Shown here one piece after another: positions 11,470 through 20,210 of a stretch of 64,000 bases of DNA; the stretch's first letter is position 1, and every line of letters begins with the position of its first letter. Source of the DNA: Azolla caroliniana. Lineage: Eukaryota > Polypodiophyta. The notes beneath the pieces are model-generated. The model saw only the letters and a list, made by a program, of their open reading frames with translations, was not told the DNA's origin and made no database searches. The stretch is from NCBI GenBank assembly GCA_043228905.1, contig JBHGNT010000005.1:23064001-23128000 (forward strand), given 5' to 3'. The position numbers were made by a program, and so were the translations under genes.

Positions 11470-11965
11470 TAGGGATCGGCAACGGTTCGGTTTAGGCTTA
11501 GCCGGTTTGGCTTGATCCAAGCCAAATCGGCTAAGCCTAAACCGTTTACAGGATCTCAAACCTGAGCCGAGCCGAGCCGAGCCGGTTCACAAACCGGTTA
11601 GGCTAAACCGGTTTATGCTAAACCAGTTTGTGAACCGGCTTGGTAAACGGCTTGTAAACCGGTTTCCAAACCGGCTTGGAAACCGGTTTAGAAACCTCCC
11701 TCTCTCTCTCTCTCTCCCTACCTCCCTCTCTCTCAAATGATCCACTATATACTATATACTATATACTATACATTGTACAAGCTCTCCCTCCCACTCTCTC
11801 TCACGTCTATGGTCTCGACTCTCTCTCCCCTCTATGTAGTTCCTCTCTCTCTCTCACGTCTATGGTCTCGACTCTCCCTCTCTCTCTCTCTCTCTCTCCC
11901 CTCTATGTAGTTCCTCTCTCTCTCTCTCCCTCTTTGTAGTCTCTCTCTCTCTCCCCTCTATGTAG

Positions 11966-12003
<38 letters not shown>

Positions 12004-12364
12004 CTCTGTGTAGTCTCTCTATCTCTCTCTCTCCCCTCTGTGTAGTCTCTCTCTCCTTATATGTTGTCTCCCTCCCTCTGTCTCTCTCTCCTCGTCTATG
12101 TAGTTCTCCCTCCCTCACTCTCTCTCTCTCTCTTTCCCCTTGTCTGTTGTCTCTCTCCCCCTCTCTAAAGTTTATAAACGGCTTAAACGGTTTATCCGGC
12201 TTAGCCGGCTTGAGTCGGTTTGGCGAGGCTCAAGCCAAGCCGAGCCGAGCTCAAACCGTTAAGGCAAGTTCAAGCCTAAACCGAGCCGAGCCGAGCCGCT
12301 AAGCCGTTTTCAAGCCGGCTAAGCCAAACGGTTTAGGCTTGAGCCGAGCCGTTGTCGATCCCTA
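11470..12364. mobile_element. Non-autonomous hAT-type DNA transposon, 895 bp
   Basis: Termini TAGGGATCGGCAACGG and CCGTTGTCGATCCCTA form a 16-bp inverted repeat with one mismatch. Both sides carry the 8-bp direct repeat ACGGCAAG (11462-11469 and 12365-12372). The 8-bp TSD and TAGGGAT ends are hallmarks of the hAT superfamily. No transposase is encoded. The subterminal regions hold many AAACCGG/CCGGTTT and GAGCC/GGCTT motifs in both orientations (11485-11697 and 12168-12355), able to fold into long stems and plausible transposase-binding sites. The core is a CT microsatellite. Confidence 0.85.
11698..12165. repeat. CT-rich microsatellite core of the hAT element
   Basis: Long (CT)n runs are interrupted by recurring pieces such as cccctctatgtagtt and tctatggtctcgac, giving an imperfect higher-order repeat. 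A short (ACTAT)n patch lies at about 11743-11770. No coding capacity. Confidence 0.8.
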
Positions 12365-12892
12365 ACGGCAAGTTGTTAGGTTAGTTTCTATTCTTCTGTG
12401 CGTAGCCGGCTCGGGCCGGGGTGGTATCTCTCCCTGTTGTAGGTTGCTTCTGCTCGGCCTCCTGGGCAAGACCCCGCTCGGCGCGACGAGCCCGAGAGTT
12501 CTCCAACGGCGGCTTGGCGGCAGACTGCTGTTGCGACCTAGCCTACCTCAGTTCGGCTCAGAGTCGGAGTTGTAACTCACTCTTGTAATCATATATATAT
12601 ACAAGGTTGTGCATATTTGTGTCTCTGTCGGTGTCGGGTGCTTTCCCTTCACTGTGTTTCCTGTACATAAGAGGTGTGTGTTGTGTCGGTGTTGCGCGCG
12701 TGTTCTCTCCCTCTCTTCCTCTCTCGCGTTTGGTAGCCACCGGTACGTGTCCGGAATCGCTCCGGTTTGCGCCACAACCAGTGCAACCGGGACCGGAGAG
12801 AAGTCGGCTTCCAACACCCCATCACTTCCTTAGTCCGAGACCCCCGTGGTCCTGCCCCTTCTTCACGCACACGCGTAACAACGCGACATATT

Positions 12893-12909
12893 TGGTGAAC
12901 CCGACGTGA
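12893..12909 (+). other. Primer-binding site of element L
   Basis: TGGTGAACCCGACGTGA starts 4 bp after the LTR end GACA. Element F has the near-identical TGGTGAACCCTACATGA at the same place (37646). The initial TGG fits the CCA end of a tRNA primer; the tRNA was not identified. Confidence 0.6.
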
Positions 12910-12923
12910 AGGGCGGCAAGGGA

Positions 12924-13294
12924 TGTTGGCCGGTCAGAGAAGGCAAATGGGAAAGCAAGGTCGGATCGGATAAATATAGAAATAGGAATAGAATTATTAG
13001 GAGGGACGGATCCGGTAGTTGTAACCGATCCGGATCCGAACCGATTCGGTTTCGGTTAACGGTTGCTTATCAAGCACCGATTGTAATCTGGCCGGATGCC
13101 TATAAAAGGATCCGATGTTTTGTAATGAAGACGCGAAGAATTAATATAGTTTTGCTTATGCTGATTAATCTTGTCTTCGTCTGTGCTTAAGTGTAATTAT
13201 CATACGCGTGTATTAACATCCTATCCCTACCACCCCTTTGGAGAAGTGTCGGATAGACACCTGTGTTGCGGCTTGTCCAGCCATACATACAACA
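12924..13294 (+). repeat. 5' LTR of element K
   Basis: TGTTGGCC...ACATACAACA, 371 bp, with a TATA box TATAAAAGG at 13101-13109. It contains GATCCGGATCCGAACCGATTC-type palindromic sequence at about 13028-13048. Differs from the 3' LTR by T versus A (13274 here). Confidence 0.95.
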
Positions 13295-13300
13295 CTATTT

Positions 13301-13318
13301 TGGCGACCACGATTCCTG
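13301..13318 (+). other. Primer-binding site of element K
   Basis: TGGCGACCACGATTCC begins 6 bp after the 5' LTR. The TGG start fits a tRNA CCA end; the tRNA was not identified. Confidence 0.65.
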
Positions 13319-13346
13319 CAGAGTGCAGAGGACAACCGGGGGATGG

Positions 13347-16300
13347 ATGTCTAGACAAAATAACGACCACATCACCGAAAGAGGGAGACGCCAAGCCGAA
13401 CGGCAGCGACGACGGGAAGCCCTGCAGCAAGCCGTCGACGAGATCCGGCGCGATCGGTCATTCTCAAAAACGCTTCGGCAAATCGCAGAAGACGCACTGC
13501 AGTTCCAGGTTCTACAAGCTTCCGACGAAGGCAGTAGCATAACCAGCCTCCAAGAAGCGGAGACACTACTACAGACTCTCGCTGGCGGCGACGGGGACGC
13601 AGCGGCATTTGCAACATTAGAGGCGGATTCGGATAGCGGGGAAAGCGTGGGATTCCGCTATAAAAGCAGCCACGAGAACAACCCCTTTGAGTCGGATCAC
13701 TCAGCAACATCGGAGCCAGAGGAGGAAGTAACTCTGGAGTTCGGTGACCGGCAATCGCCGAGGAGGGAGGAGCGGATACCAACACCACCCGCGGAGGAAC
13801 CGCAGGAGCGGTTATCAACACCACCCGCGGAGGAACCGCAGGAGCGGTTATCAACACCACCCGCGAAGGAACCGCAGGAGCGGATACCAACACCACCTGC
13901 GGAGGAACCGCAGGAGCGGAGACCGACATCGGAGGAACCAGCGCAGGAGAATCAGTGGGACGACACGATGCCGTATCCGTACCCAAAGTATCGGGATGAG
14001 CCCGACGGAGAGGCACATGTGTATGCATTCCTGCGAACATGGGAAGCCAACCACGTGTCCCAGAGACTGACGGAGCCCGAGGCCGACCGATCCAAAATCG
14101 CCGAATTCGGCATGACATTAGAAGGATCGGCGGCCCGGTGGCACGACAAGCACTTACCAGGCAGCTTCGCCACGTTCGAGGCATTGAAAAACCAGTTTTT
14201 ACGCTTGTTTCATAGACGAGTGGAACAAAGGGAATTGGTCGGACAATTCTACACAACTCGGCAGGGAGAAAACGAGACGGTCCCACAATTTATCATTCGT
14301 TTCCAGACATTGCACAGTCAATTAGCAAGAGCACCACCCGAAGAGGAGGCCAAGGCAGTCTTTTTGGCTGCGTTAAAAGACCCACTTCGAGCGATGTGTG
14401 GAATCCTCGATTTCAGCACCAGTACAATGGACCAAGTCATTGATCGGGTCCTGGAAATGGACAACACGAGCCCCTTCTTGCCGATGGGGGCGTTACACCA
14501 GGCGCTCCCGAAGGAGGAGGACCTCCGGTTCCAACAAGCCCTACAATGCACAACATGCCTAAATTCGGGGCACTCGACCGTCGACTGCACCCTGCGTGCA
14601 CAGTGCATGATATGCAATTCTCGCGCCCACACAACGAACCGATGCGAGTATAACCTGTTAACTCGACAAGCGGCACCGGTCCGACACATAGAACCGCGCA
14701 ATCGGGACCCGGAAGAGGATCGATTCCGGAGGGACGACCGCTACCGACGAGAACGCGGCGACAGATACCCCGATAGAAGACGCGACAGCTATGACCGAGA
14801 AGAGAACCGAAGGGATAGCTACCCCCGGGACCGGCACGACCGAGAGGAGAACCGAAGGGATAGCTACCCCCGGGACCGGTACGACCGAGACGAATCCCCG
14901 GAATACGAGCGACGCAGAGAAGAAAGGCGGCCAGGGAACCGGAATTTCCGACGGAACCAAAGGCGTGGATTCTTCCGTAGAGAGGAGCGTCGGGAGGCAA
15001 CAAGGAATGACAAACCAGTAGCGGCACCGGAGAACCAAAAGACCGAGGACAACCGCCGGGGAATGCCCCTTCCCCAAACATGGGAAAAAGGAGAATCCAG
15101 CAACACGCACAGGGTGTACTGTTATTACTGCCGAAAAGAAGGGCATTACAGTAATCAATGCCCAAGCAAAACAGCCGACAAGCAGCCAGCAGTCAACATG
15201 TTGACAGCCGAAGTACAGCAGGTTACCACGCGGTCGAAGGGGAAGGCCGCCGAATGGGAAGCCCAGGAAGCAATCAGAAAACAAGCGGCACAATGGATCA
15301 AAGAAGCCAACGAACAAGGTGCGGCGGAAGTAAGAAACCAAAATATGCCAAGGGAGGACGAAATCGTACAGCCTGGAGAAAACCCGACATGGCAAGCACT
15401 ACAAGATTGTCAGATCGTGCTGCTGTTGGCACGGTTACTACAGTTGGTGCCGCGGTTCACAGCAGACTTACAAGCCGCCGTGAGCAAACCGACGCCGACG
15501 CCAGCACCGGCATTTTTCTCCAACCCGGAGGAAGGCCCAGCGGTGGTTGATACCAGTAGCCCAGCAATCACGACAATCGTCAAAGGAAAAGAGATTCCAG
15601 GAACAATTATTGACGGAGGCTCCGGGGTGAACGTCATTAGTCGACAGACATGCGACGACCTAGGCATCCAGGAGTGGGAACCATGCCCCTTCTGGTTACG
15701 CATGGCGGATACAAGCTCAGTCCGACCAACTGGTCTTATCCGGGACTTGGAAGTAACAATAGGAGGCCACGTATTCCGAATATCGGCCGTGGTACTAGAG
15801 CTGAATGTACAAGGCGCATATCCCCTACTGTTAGGACGACCATGGCTGCGAACGGCGCATATCAAGCAAAATTGGCAAAAGAATATGATCACGTTCCGAC
15901 GAGGGAAAACAAAGGTACGGGTAGCCACGCAACCACGGGTGCTCACTAGTAAGGAGGCAACCCCTTTATATGCCGAAAGCATCAACATGTTGGAGGGCTT
16001 ACCGGATGAGGAAGTTGATCGGTACCTCGAGGAACACCCACAGATCGTACCACTTTTTGAGGTGGATATCACGGCAGCAGTAGAGCCGTACATCACAATG
16101 CCGGACGAGCCGGACAAAGTGGCGATCCGGGAACTACGCCAAGCACAGGAAGCCCTAGAAAGAGAAATGACGATATCCCAAAGGGTGAAAGCATCCCAGC
16201 TGGAAGAGGTGGACCTCGGCACAACAGAACAACCCCGATCGGTAAAAGTCGCGAAGGAATTGCCGAAGGAGGAAAAACAGGCAATGGTAGCACTGTTAAC

Positions 16301-19163
16301 GGATTTCAAGGACGTGTTCGCATGGTCATACGAAGACATGCGAGGGTTGGACCCCCAGCTCTACCAGCACCAAATTCATCTAAGTACTGACGCGAAACCC
16401 ATCGCTCAACGTCGGTACCGGATGAATCCAAACTATGCGGCAAAGGTGAAGGAGGAAATTGACAAGCTTCTCCGGGTCGGATTTATCCGACCAGTCAAGC
16501 AGGCAACCTGGCTAAGCCCGATAGTGGTGGTCCCGAAAAAAAACGGCAAAATCCGGGTATGTGTAGACTACAGGAAACTAAATGCCGCGACAGTGACCGA
16601 CGCTTTTCCACTACCATTCACGGACGGAGTGCTAGATGCGGTGGCCGGCCACGAAGTTTACAGCTTCCTGGATGGATTCAGCGGTTACAACCAAATCCGA
16701 ATGAACCCGGCCGACCAAGAGAAAACAGCGTTCGTGACGGAATGGGGAGTGTTCGTAGCAGTCGTGATGATGTTCGGATTAAAGACAGCCCCTGCAACAT
16801 TTCAAAGGATAATTATGGAAATCTTCGGTGATTTTATTCCCGGTTTTATGCAGGTCTTCCTAGACGATTTCGCCGTCTACAGCCGACACGGAGAGCATCT
16901 CGATCACCTACGACTATGCTTAGAAAAGTGCCGCGAGTACCGATTAAGTCTGAACCCGGCTAAGTGCGTCTTTGGAGTCGCAAGCGGCAATTTGTTAGGC
17001 CACGTGGTGAGTCGAGAAGGAATCGCGGTAGATCCGGATAAGGTAAAAGCAATTCTAGACGCACCGGCACCGAATAGCGCAAAAGCTTTAAGCCGATTCC
17101 TTGGTCAAATAAGGTGGCATAGTCGGATGATACGGCACCTTGCCGACTTTGCGACACCATTGCACGCTGCTGTACATAGAATACCTTTCCAATGGACAGA
17201 AACGGAGGAGGCAGCCTACCAAGCGTTGAAGGTCATGCTGTCACAAGCTCCGGTGGTGCAGCCGCCGGACTGGAGTAAAAGCTTTCACGTGTTCGTCGAC
17301 GCGTCGGACGTAGCAATCGGCAGTGTTTTGATGCAACTCACGGAACCGAAATGGTATCGGCCGGTGTACTACGCAAGCAGGAAACTCTCGAAAGCCGAAC
17401 GGAACTACTCTACAACGGAACGAGAGGCATTAGGAATGGTGTACAGTGTCACAAAGTACAGGCACTATCTGCTCGGACGAAAGTTCTCTTTCCACGTTGA
17501 CCACTCGGCACTACTCTACCTGGTCTCAAAGGCAGCCCTGACAGGAAAACTCGCACGGTGGACGCTGCTATTACAGGAATTCGAATTCGACATTTTCCAC
17601 CGACCCGGGGTGCAGCATGCGGTAGCAGACTACCTGAGCAGACTAGAATCCGGAGAATCAGGGGACGGCGTACAGGACGAATTTCCCGACGCCGAGCTGT
17701 TTAAGGTCACGACGGCACCGGCAACGGAGACCACAGTAGCGGACGAAGACAAATGGTTAACCGAAATGCATCAGTTCCTGAGCACCGGAGTTCCCCCGGA
17801 AAACCTGGACCGAGACGAACGGAAAAGGATGGCAGTACGGAGCAGACATTTCTGCTTGGTAGGAGACACCCTCTATCACAAGGGGGCAGATGGCGTATGG
17901 AGGCGAGCAGTGCGGAGCGATGAAAAGGATCTGATCCTGAGGGAAGCCCACTATGGAATTGCAGGCGGGCATTATGCCGGCGAAACAACAGCCCGGAAGA
18001 TATGGCAGAGCGGACTATGGTGGCCGACTACCATGAGAGATGTCGTTAAGTATAGCAGGGAATGCGACCTGTGTCAACGACTGGGCCAACCCACGGAGCA
18101 GGCCCGGATGCCACATCAACCGGTCTTGCCATTAGAACCATTCCAAAAGTGGGGCTTGGACTTTGTCGGCCCCTTTAAGCCACCGGCAATGCGGACCGGA
18201 AATCGGTATATAATAGTGGCTACCGACTACTGCACCAAATGGGTAGAAGCAAAGGCACTACGGGACAACACGGCGGCGTCCACGGCCAAATTTTTATATG
18301 AATGCATATGGTGTCGGTACGGATGCCCGATTGAGCTGATCAGTGACCAGGGAGGACATTTTCTCGGGCAGGTGGTGGAAAGTTTGACCTCATTCTATGC
18401 GGTAGTACACAAACGAAGCACTCCCTACTACCCTCAAGCCAACGGATTAGCGGAATCAACGAATAAAACGCTACAGAACATCCTTAGAAAAATCGTCAAT
18501 GAGAACCGGACCGACTGGGACACGAAGTTGCAGAGCGTGCTGTGGGCGTACCGAACGGCGTACAAGACTAGCATCCGGACGACCCCGTTCCGACTGGCAT
18601 TCGGCTTGGAAGCAGTCATGCCAGTAGAATTCCAAATTCCTAGCTTAAGAATACAGGTTAAGGAGCGGTTAAGCGAGAAGGAATCGGAACGAATCCGGCT
18701 GAAGATGCTGTTAGAACTGGAAGAAAATCGAATAGCCAGCCTGCTACAGCTAGAACTAGAGCAAAGGAGGAGGAAAGCCTTTGTAGACCGACACCGGCGC
18801 GGTAACGAAAAGGAATTCGAGGTCGGGAAACCAGTATTACTGTTCCAGACAAGGATGGGGAGCATGCCAGGGAAATTGCGATTTCGGTGGACCGGACCAT
18901 TCTGGATCACAAAGGAGTACAATGGGTCTTACCAGCTCGGGACGTTGTCAGGAGAAGTTGTGGGCAAATGGGCAAATGGGTTTCGCCTAAAACCGTATAA
19001 GGGGCACATGCCAGCTAACCCCTTCAAGCAAGACCCGGACATCCTGAATGGCGAGGAACCGACACAGATCCAGAGGACCGAGGAGCCGACACCGAGGCGG
19101 AACAACGAGGAACCGACAACAGTACGCACCGACCCGAACACATCGGGGGGAACCGAACAATGA
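13347..19163 (+). CDS. Element K gag-pol polyprotein, 1,938 codons, open
   Basis: The first ATG after the PBS is 13347; an upstream in-frame ATG lies inside the LTR. Order: charged N-terminus, 12-residue repeats (142-190), capsid-like region (about 220-390), two adjacent CCHC knuckles (residues 401 and 420), an Arg/Glu/Asp-rich stretch, a third CCHC knuckle (592), protease with IIDGGSG (Asp 756), RT with FLDD (1171), RNase H, integrase HHCC finger (about 1535-1576). The integrase triad is Asp1605, Asp1667 and Glu1703, giving the classic D-35-E spacing. The tail has WTGPFWI and no chromodomain. Gag and pol are one frame, so their ratio must be set by processing or regulation. It would be translated in the cytoplasm and cut by its own protease. 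Confidence 0.93.
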   Translation: MSRQNNDHITERGRRQAERQRRREALQQAVDEIRRDRSFSKTLRQIAEDALQFQVLQASDEGSSITSLQEAETLLQTLAGGDGDAAAFATLEADSDSGESVGFRYKSSHENNPFESDHSATSEPEEEVTLEFGDRQSPRREERIPTPPAEEPQERLSTPPAEEPQERLSTPPAKEPQERIPTPPAEEPQERRPTSEEPAQENQWDDTMPYPYPKYRDEPDGEAHVYAFLRTWEANHVSQRLTEPEADRSKIAEFGMTLEGSAARWHDKHLPGSFATFEALKNQFLRLFHRRVEQRELVGQFYTTRQGENETVPQFIIRFQTLHSQLARAPPEEEAKAVFLAALKDPLRAMCGILDFSTSTMDQVIDRVLEMDNTSPFLPMGALHQALPKEEDLRFQQALQCTTCLNSGHSTVDCTLRAQCMICNSRAHTTNRCEYNLLTRQAAPVRHIEPRNRDPEEDRFRRDDRYRRERGDRYPDRRRDSYDREENRRDSYPRDRHDREENRRDSYPRDRYDRDESPEYERRREERRPGNRNFRRNQRRGFFRREERREATRNDKPVAAPENQKTEDNRRGMPLPQTWEKGESSNTHRVYCYYCRKEGHYSNQCPSKTADKQPAVNMLTAEVQQVTTRSKGKAAEWEAQEAIRKQAAQWIKEANEQGAAEVRNQNMPREDEIVQPGENPTWQALQDCQIVLLLARLLQLVPRFTADLQAAVSKPTPTPAPAFFSNPEEGPAVVDTSSPAITTIVKGKEIPGTIIDGGSGVNVISRQTCDDLGIQEWEPCPFWLRMADTSSVRPTGLIRDLEVTIGGHVFRISAVVLELNVQGAYPLLLGRPWLRTAHIKQNWQKNMITFRRGKTKVRVATQPRVLTSKEATPLYAESINMLEGLPDEEVDRYLEEHPQIVPLFEVDITAAVEPYITMPDEPDKVAIRELRQAQEALEREMTISQRVKASQLEEVDLGTTEQPRSVKVAKELPKEEKQAMVALLTDFKDVFAWSYEDMRGLDPQLYQHQIHLSTDAKPIAQRRYRMNPNYAAKVKEEIDKLLRVGFIRPVKQATWLSPIVVVPKKNGKIRVCVDYRKLNAATVTDAFPLPFTDGVLDAVAGHEVYSFLDGFSGYNQIRMNPADQEKTAFVTEWGVFVAVVMMFGLKTAPATFQRIIMEIFGDFIPGFMQVFLDDFAVYSRHGEHLDHLRLCLEKCREYRLSLNPAKCVFGVASGNLLGHVVSREGIAVDPDKVKAILDAPAPNSAKALSRFLGQIRWHSRMIRHLADFATPLHAAVHRIPFQWTETEEAAYQALKVMLSQAPVVQPPDWSKSFHVFVDASDVAIGSVLMQLTEPKWYRPVYYASRKLSKAERNYSTTEREALGMVYSVTKYRHYLLGRKFSFHVDHSALLYLVSKAALTGKLARWTLLLQEFEFDIFHRPGVQHAVADYLSRLESGESGDGVQDEFPDAELFKVTTAPATETTVADEDKWLTEMHQFLSTGVPPENLDRDERKRMAVRSRHFCLVGDTLYHKGADGVWRRAVRSDEKDLILREAHYGIAGGHYAGETTARKIWQSGLWWPTTMRDVVKYSRECDLCQRLGQPTEQARMPHQPVLPLEPFQKWGLDFVGPFKPPAMRTGNRYIIVATDYCTKWVEAKALRDNTAASTAKFLYECIWCRYGCPIELISDQGGHFLGQVVESLTSFYAVVHKRSTPYYPQANGLAESTNKTLQNILRKIVNENRTDWDTKLQSVLWAYRTAYKTSIRTTPFRLAFGLEAVMPVEFQIPSLRIQVKERLSEKESERIRLKMLLELEENRIASLLQLELEQRRRKAFVDRHRRGNEKEFEVGKPVLLFQTRMGSMPGKLRFRWTGPFWITKEYNGSYQLGTLSGEVVGKWANGFRLKPYKGHMPANPFKQDPDILNGEEPTQIQRTEEPTPRRNNEEPTTVRTDPNTSGGTEQ
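13773..13916 (+). repeat. 12-residue (36-bp) tandem repeat in K gag
   Basis: Four copies of a unit reading R-(I/L)-(P/S)-TPPA-(E/K)-EPQE, followed by a diverged fifth start. The near-identical DNA indicates recent expansion by slippage in a disordered region. Confidence 0.9.
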
Positions 19164-19550
19164 TGAGGCACATGTTTAAAATAAAAAAATAAAAAAATAA
19201 AAAAAAATTTTAAAAAAAAAAAAAAAATGATGACGTGGTGCTACGGTTAGAAATCAATGTAATGAAGGAAGTAGTTACAACCGTCACACGGGTGCACGAG
19301 CTATTTAAAGCGCAGAACGTGGGTGGCCGGTGTACAAGATTTAACACGCGCGGCAATCAAGGAGTCATGATGACAGACACGTAGGAGATTCGACACACGC
19401 GCCAAAGAAGCACAGGCATGACACGCGGCAGCAAAGGACAGACATGCTATTCATGACAGAGCATGCGCAGGCGCCAAAAATAGGACATGCTATTCATGAC
19501 AGAGCATGCGCAGGCACCAAAAATAGGACATACTATTCGAGGCAGAGGAC
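19164..19550 (+). other. Element K post-pol spacer with A-rich tract, TATTTAAAG box and 43-bp repeats
   Basis: An almost pure A/T tract at 19179-19227 follows pol. A TATTTAAAG box lies at about 19291-19299. From 19441, GACATGCTATTCATGACAGA-type units of 43 bp repeat (19441-19483, 19484-19526 and a diverged third to about 19569). No open frame is supported here. The tract and box suggest a transcript end or start between pol and the extra genes, but this is inference. Confidence 0.55.
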
Positions 19551-20210
19551 GTGCAGACGCCGAAATTAAAAAGTAAGATGCTAATTATGGCAGAAGATAC
19601 GCACGCGCGAAAAACAGGAAAAGGCGGCTCGAGGGAAACGCCACTATATAAAGGAAGAACCGGGGAAGGGTTCACTTTTTACGAATTTTCCCACAAGCAA
19701 ACGCAGGCTCATGACAGCAAGATCCGACGCGCAGAACACCTACACCCCGACCTCAGACCACAGGCAGCAGCAAACGAAGAAGAAGCGATGGCACTGTCGG
19801 ACGGAGCGCGACAATGGCTGACGGAGAACGGATTAGGAGGGCTGCTGCGGGTCGCTGACGCTCCACCACACAAGGAACCAGAGCAGGCGGCAACAGCGGT
19901 GGACTTAGCAGAGGTCACTGAAGGAGCGGTACAAGCGCTCACAGGGATTTCGGAGGGAGGACTTCAAACAATAGAGCTACCCTCGAGCCAAATATTCTTC
20001 GAGTATTTCGGCGAATACTCCCTTAGCAGCAAGGCGTATCGCACACAGGGCGGAGAGAACCTGCTCTTCGGAGAGGTGGCCCGCGCCCTGATGGAGTATG
20101 GGTTCGTGAACCCTCGTCCGGCAGCCATAGCCAAATACCGAGCAGCGATCGTCATCGCGACATTCGAAGGCCTGCAGGTGGACTGGCTCCATTCATCACC
20201 GAAGGACTGA
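19551..20210 (+). CDS. Element K extra ORF a, unknown protein, 219 codons (or 141 from 19788)
   Basis: Open from ATG 19551; if the TATA box at 19645 is used, the first in-frame ATG is 19788 (MALSDGARQWL). The product shows an Ala/Glu-rich start, then a globular-looking part (IFFEYFGEYSLSSKAYR, LLFGEVARALMEYGF, KYRAAIVIATFEGLQ). I do not recognise a family. No signal peptide or membrane segment is visible, so an envelope role is unlikely. The frame is lost at about 20180: the next frame reads APFITEGLKEAIKHLVEGKKPW across the stop. The original gene probably continued into the next ORF, through either a one-base indel or a programmed shift. Confidence 0.6.
   Translation: MQTPKLKSKMLIMAEDTHARKTGKGGSRETPLYKGRTGEGFTFYEFSHKQTQAHDSKIRRAEHLHPDLRPQAAANEEEAMALSDGARQWLTENGLGGLLRVADAPPHKEPEQAATAVDLAEVTEGAVQALTGISEGGLQTIELPSSQIFFEYFGEYSLSSKAYRTQGGENLLFGEVARALMEYGFVNPRPAAIAKYRAAIVIATFEGLQVDWLHSSPKD
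19645..19653 (+). promoter_or_regulatory. TATA box before the extra ORFs of K
   Basis: TATATAAAG preceded by GC-rich sequence. A start site about 30 bp downstream would fall near 19675, before the ATG at 19788. This would give the extra genes their own mRNA. Confidence 0.4.

Larger units (their letters stand above)
11297..12888 (+). repeat. LTR of element L (H-type family), split by a hAT element
   Basis: A TATA box (tctataaaagg, about 11321) lies near the left end. The right end is GCGACA at 12888, 4 bp before a TGG-type primer-binding site, so this is a 5' LTR of a following element L. Without the 895-bp hAT insertion and one TSD copy, about 690 bp remain. The left boundary is fused to H integrase (11296) without a recognisable polypurine tract, so the LTR is probably 5'-truncated or shared between two elements after recombination. 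Confidence 0.55.

Noticed and set aside
13372-14286. Long minus-strand open frame (about 300 codons) opposite K gag, and similar ones at 14437-15395 and 15410-16339
   Set aside because: Low-complexity translations mirroring the GC-rich sense gene; no start context, no recognisable domain. They are shadows of gag-pol.
19441-19569. Regular 43-bp repeats that could suggest a CRISPR-like array
   Set aside because: Units are directly adjacent without unique spacers, inside a plant retrotransposon; simple tandem repeat.
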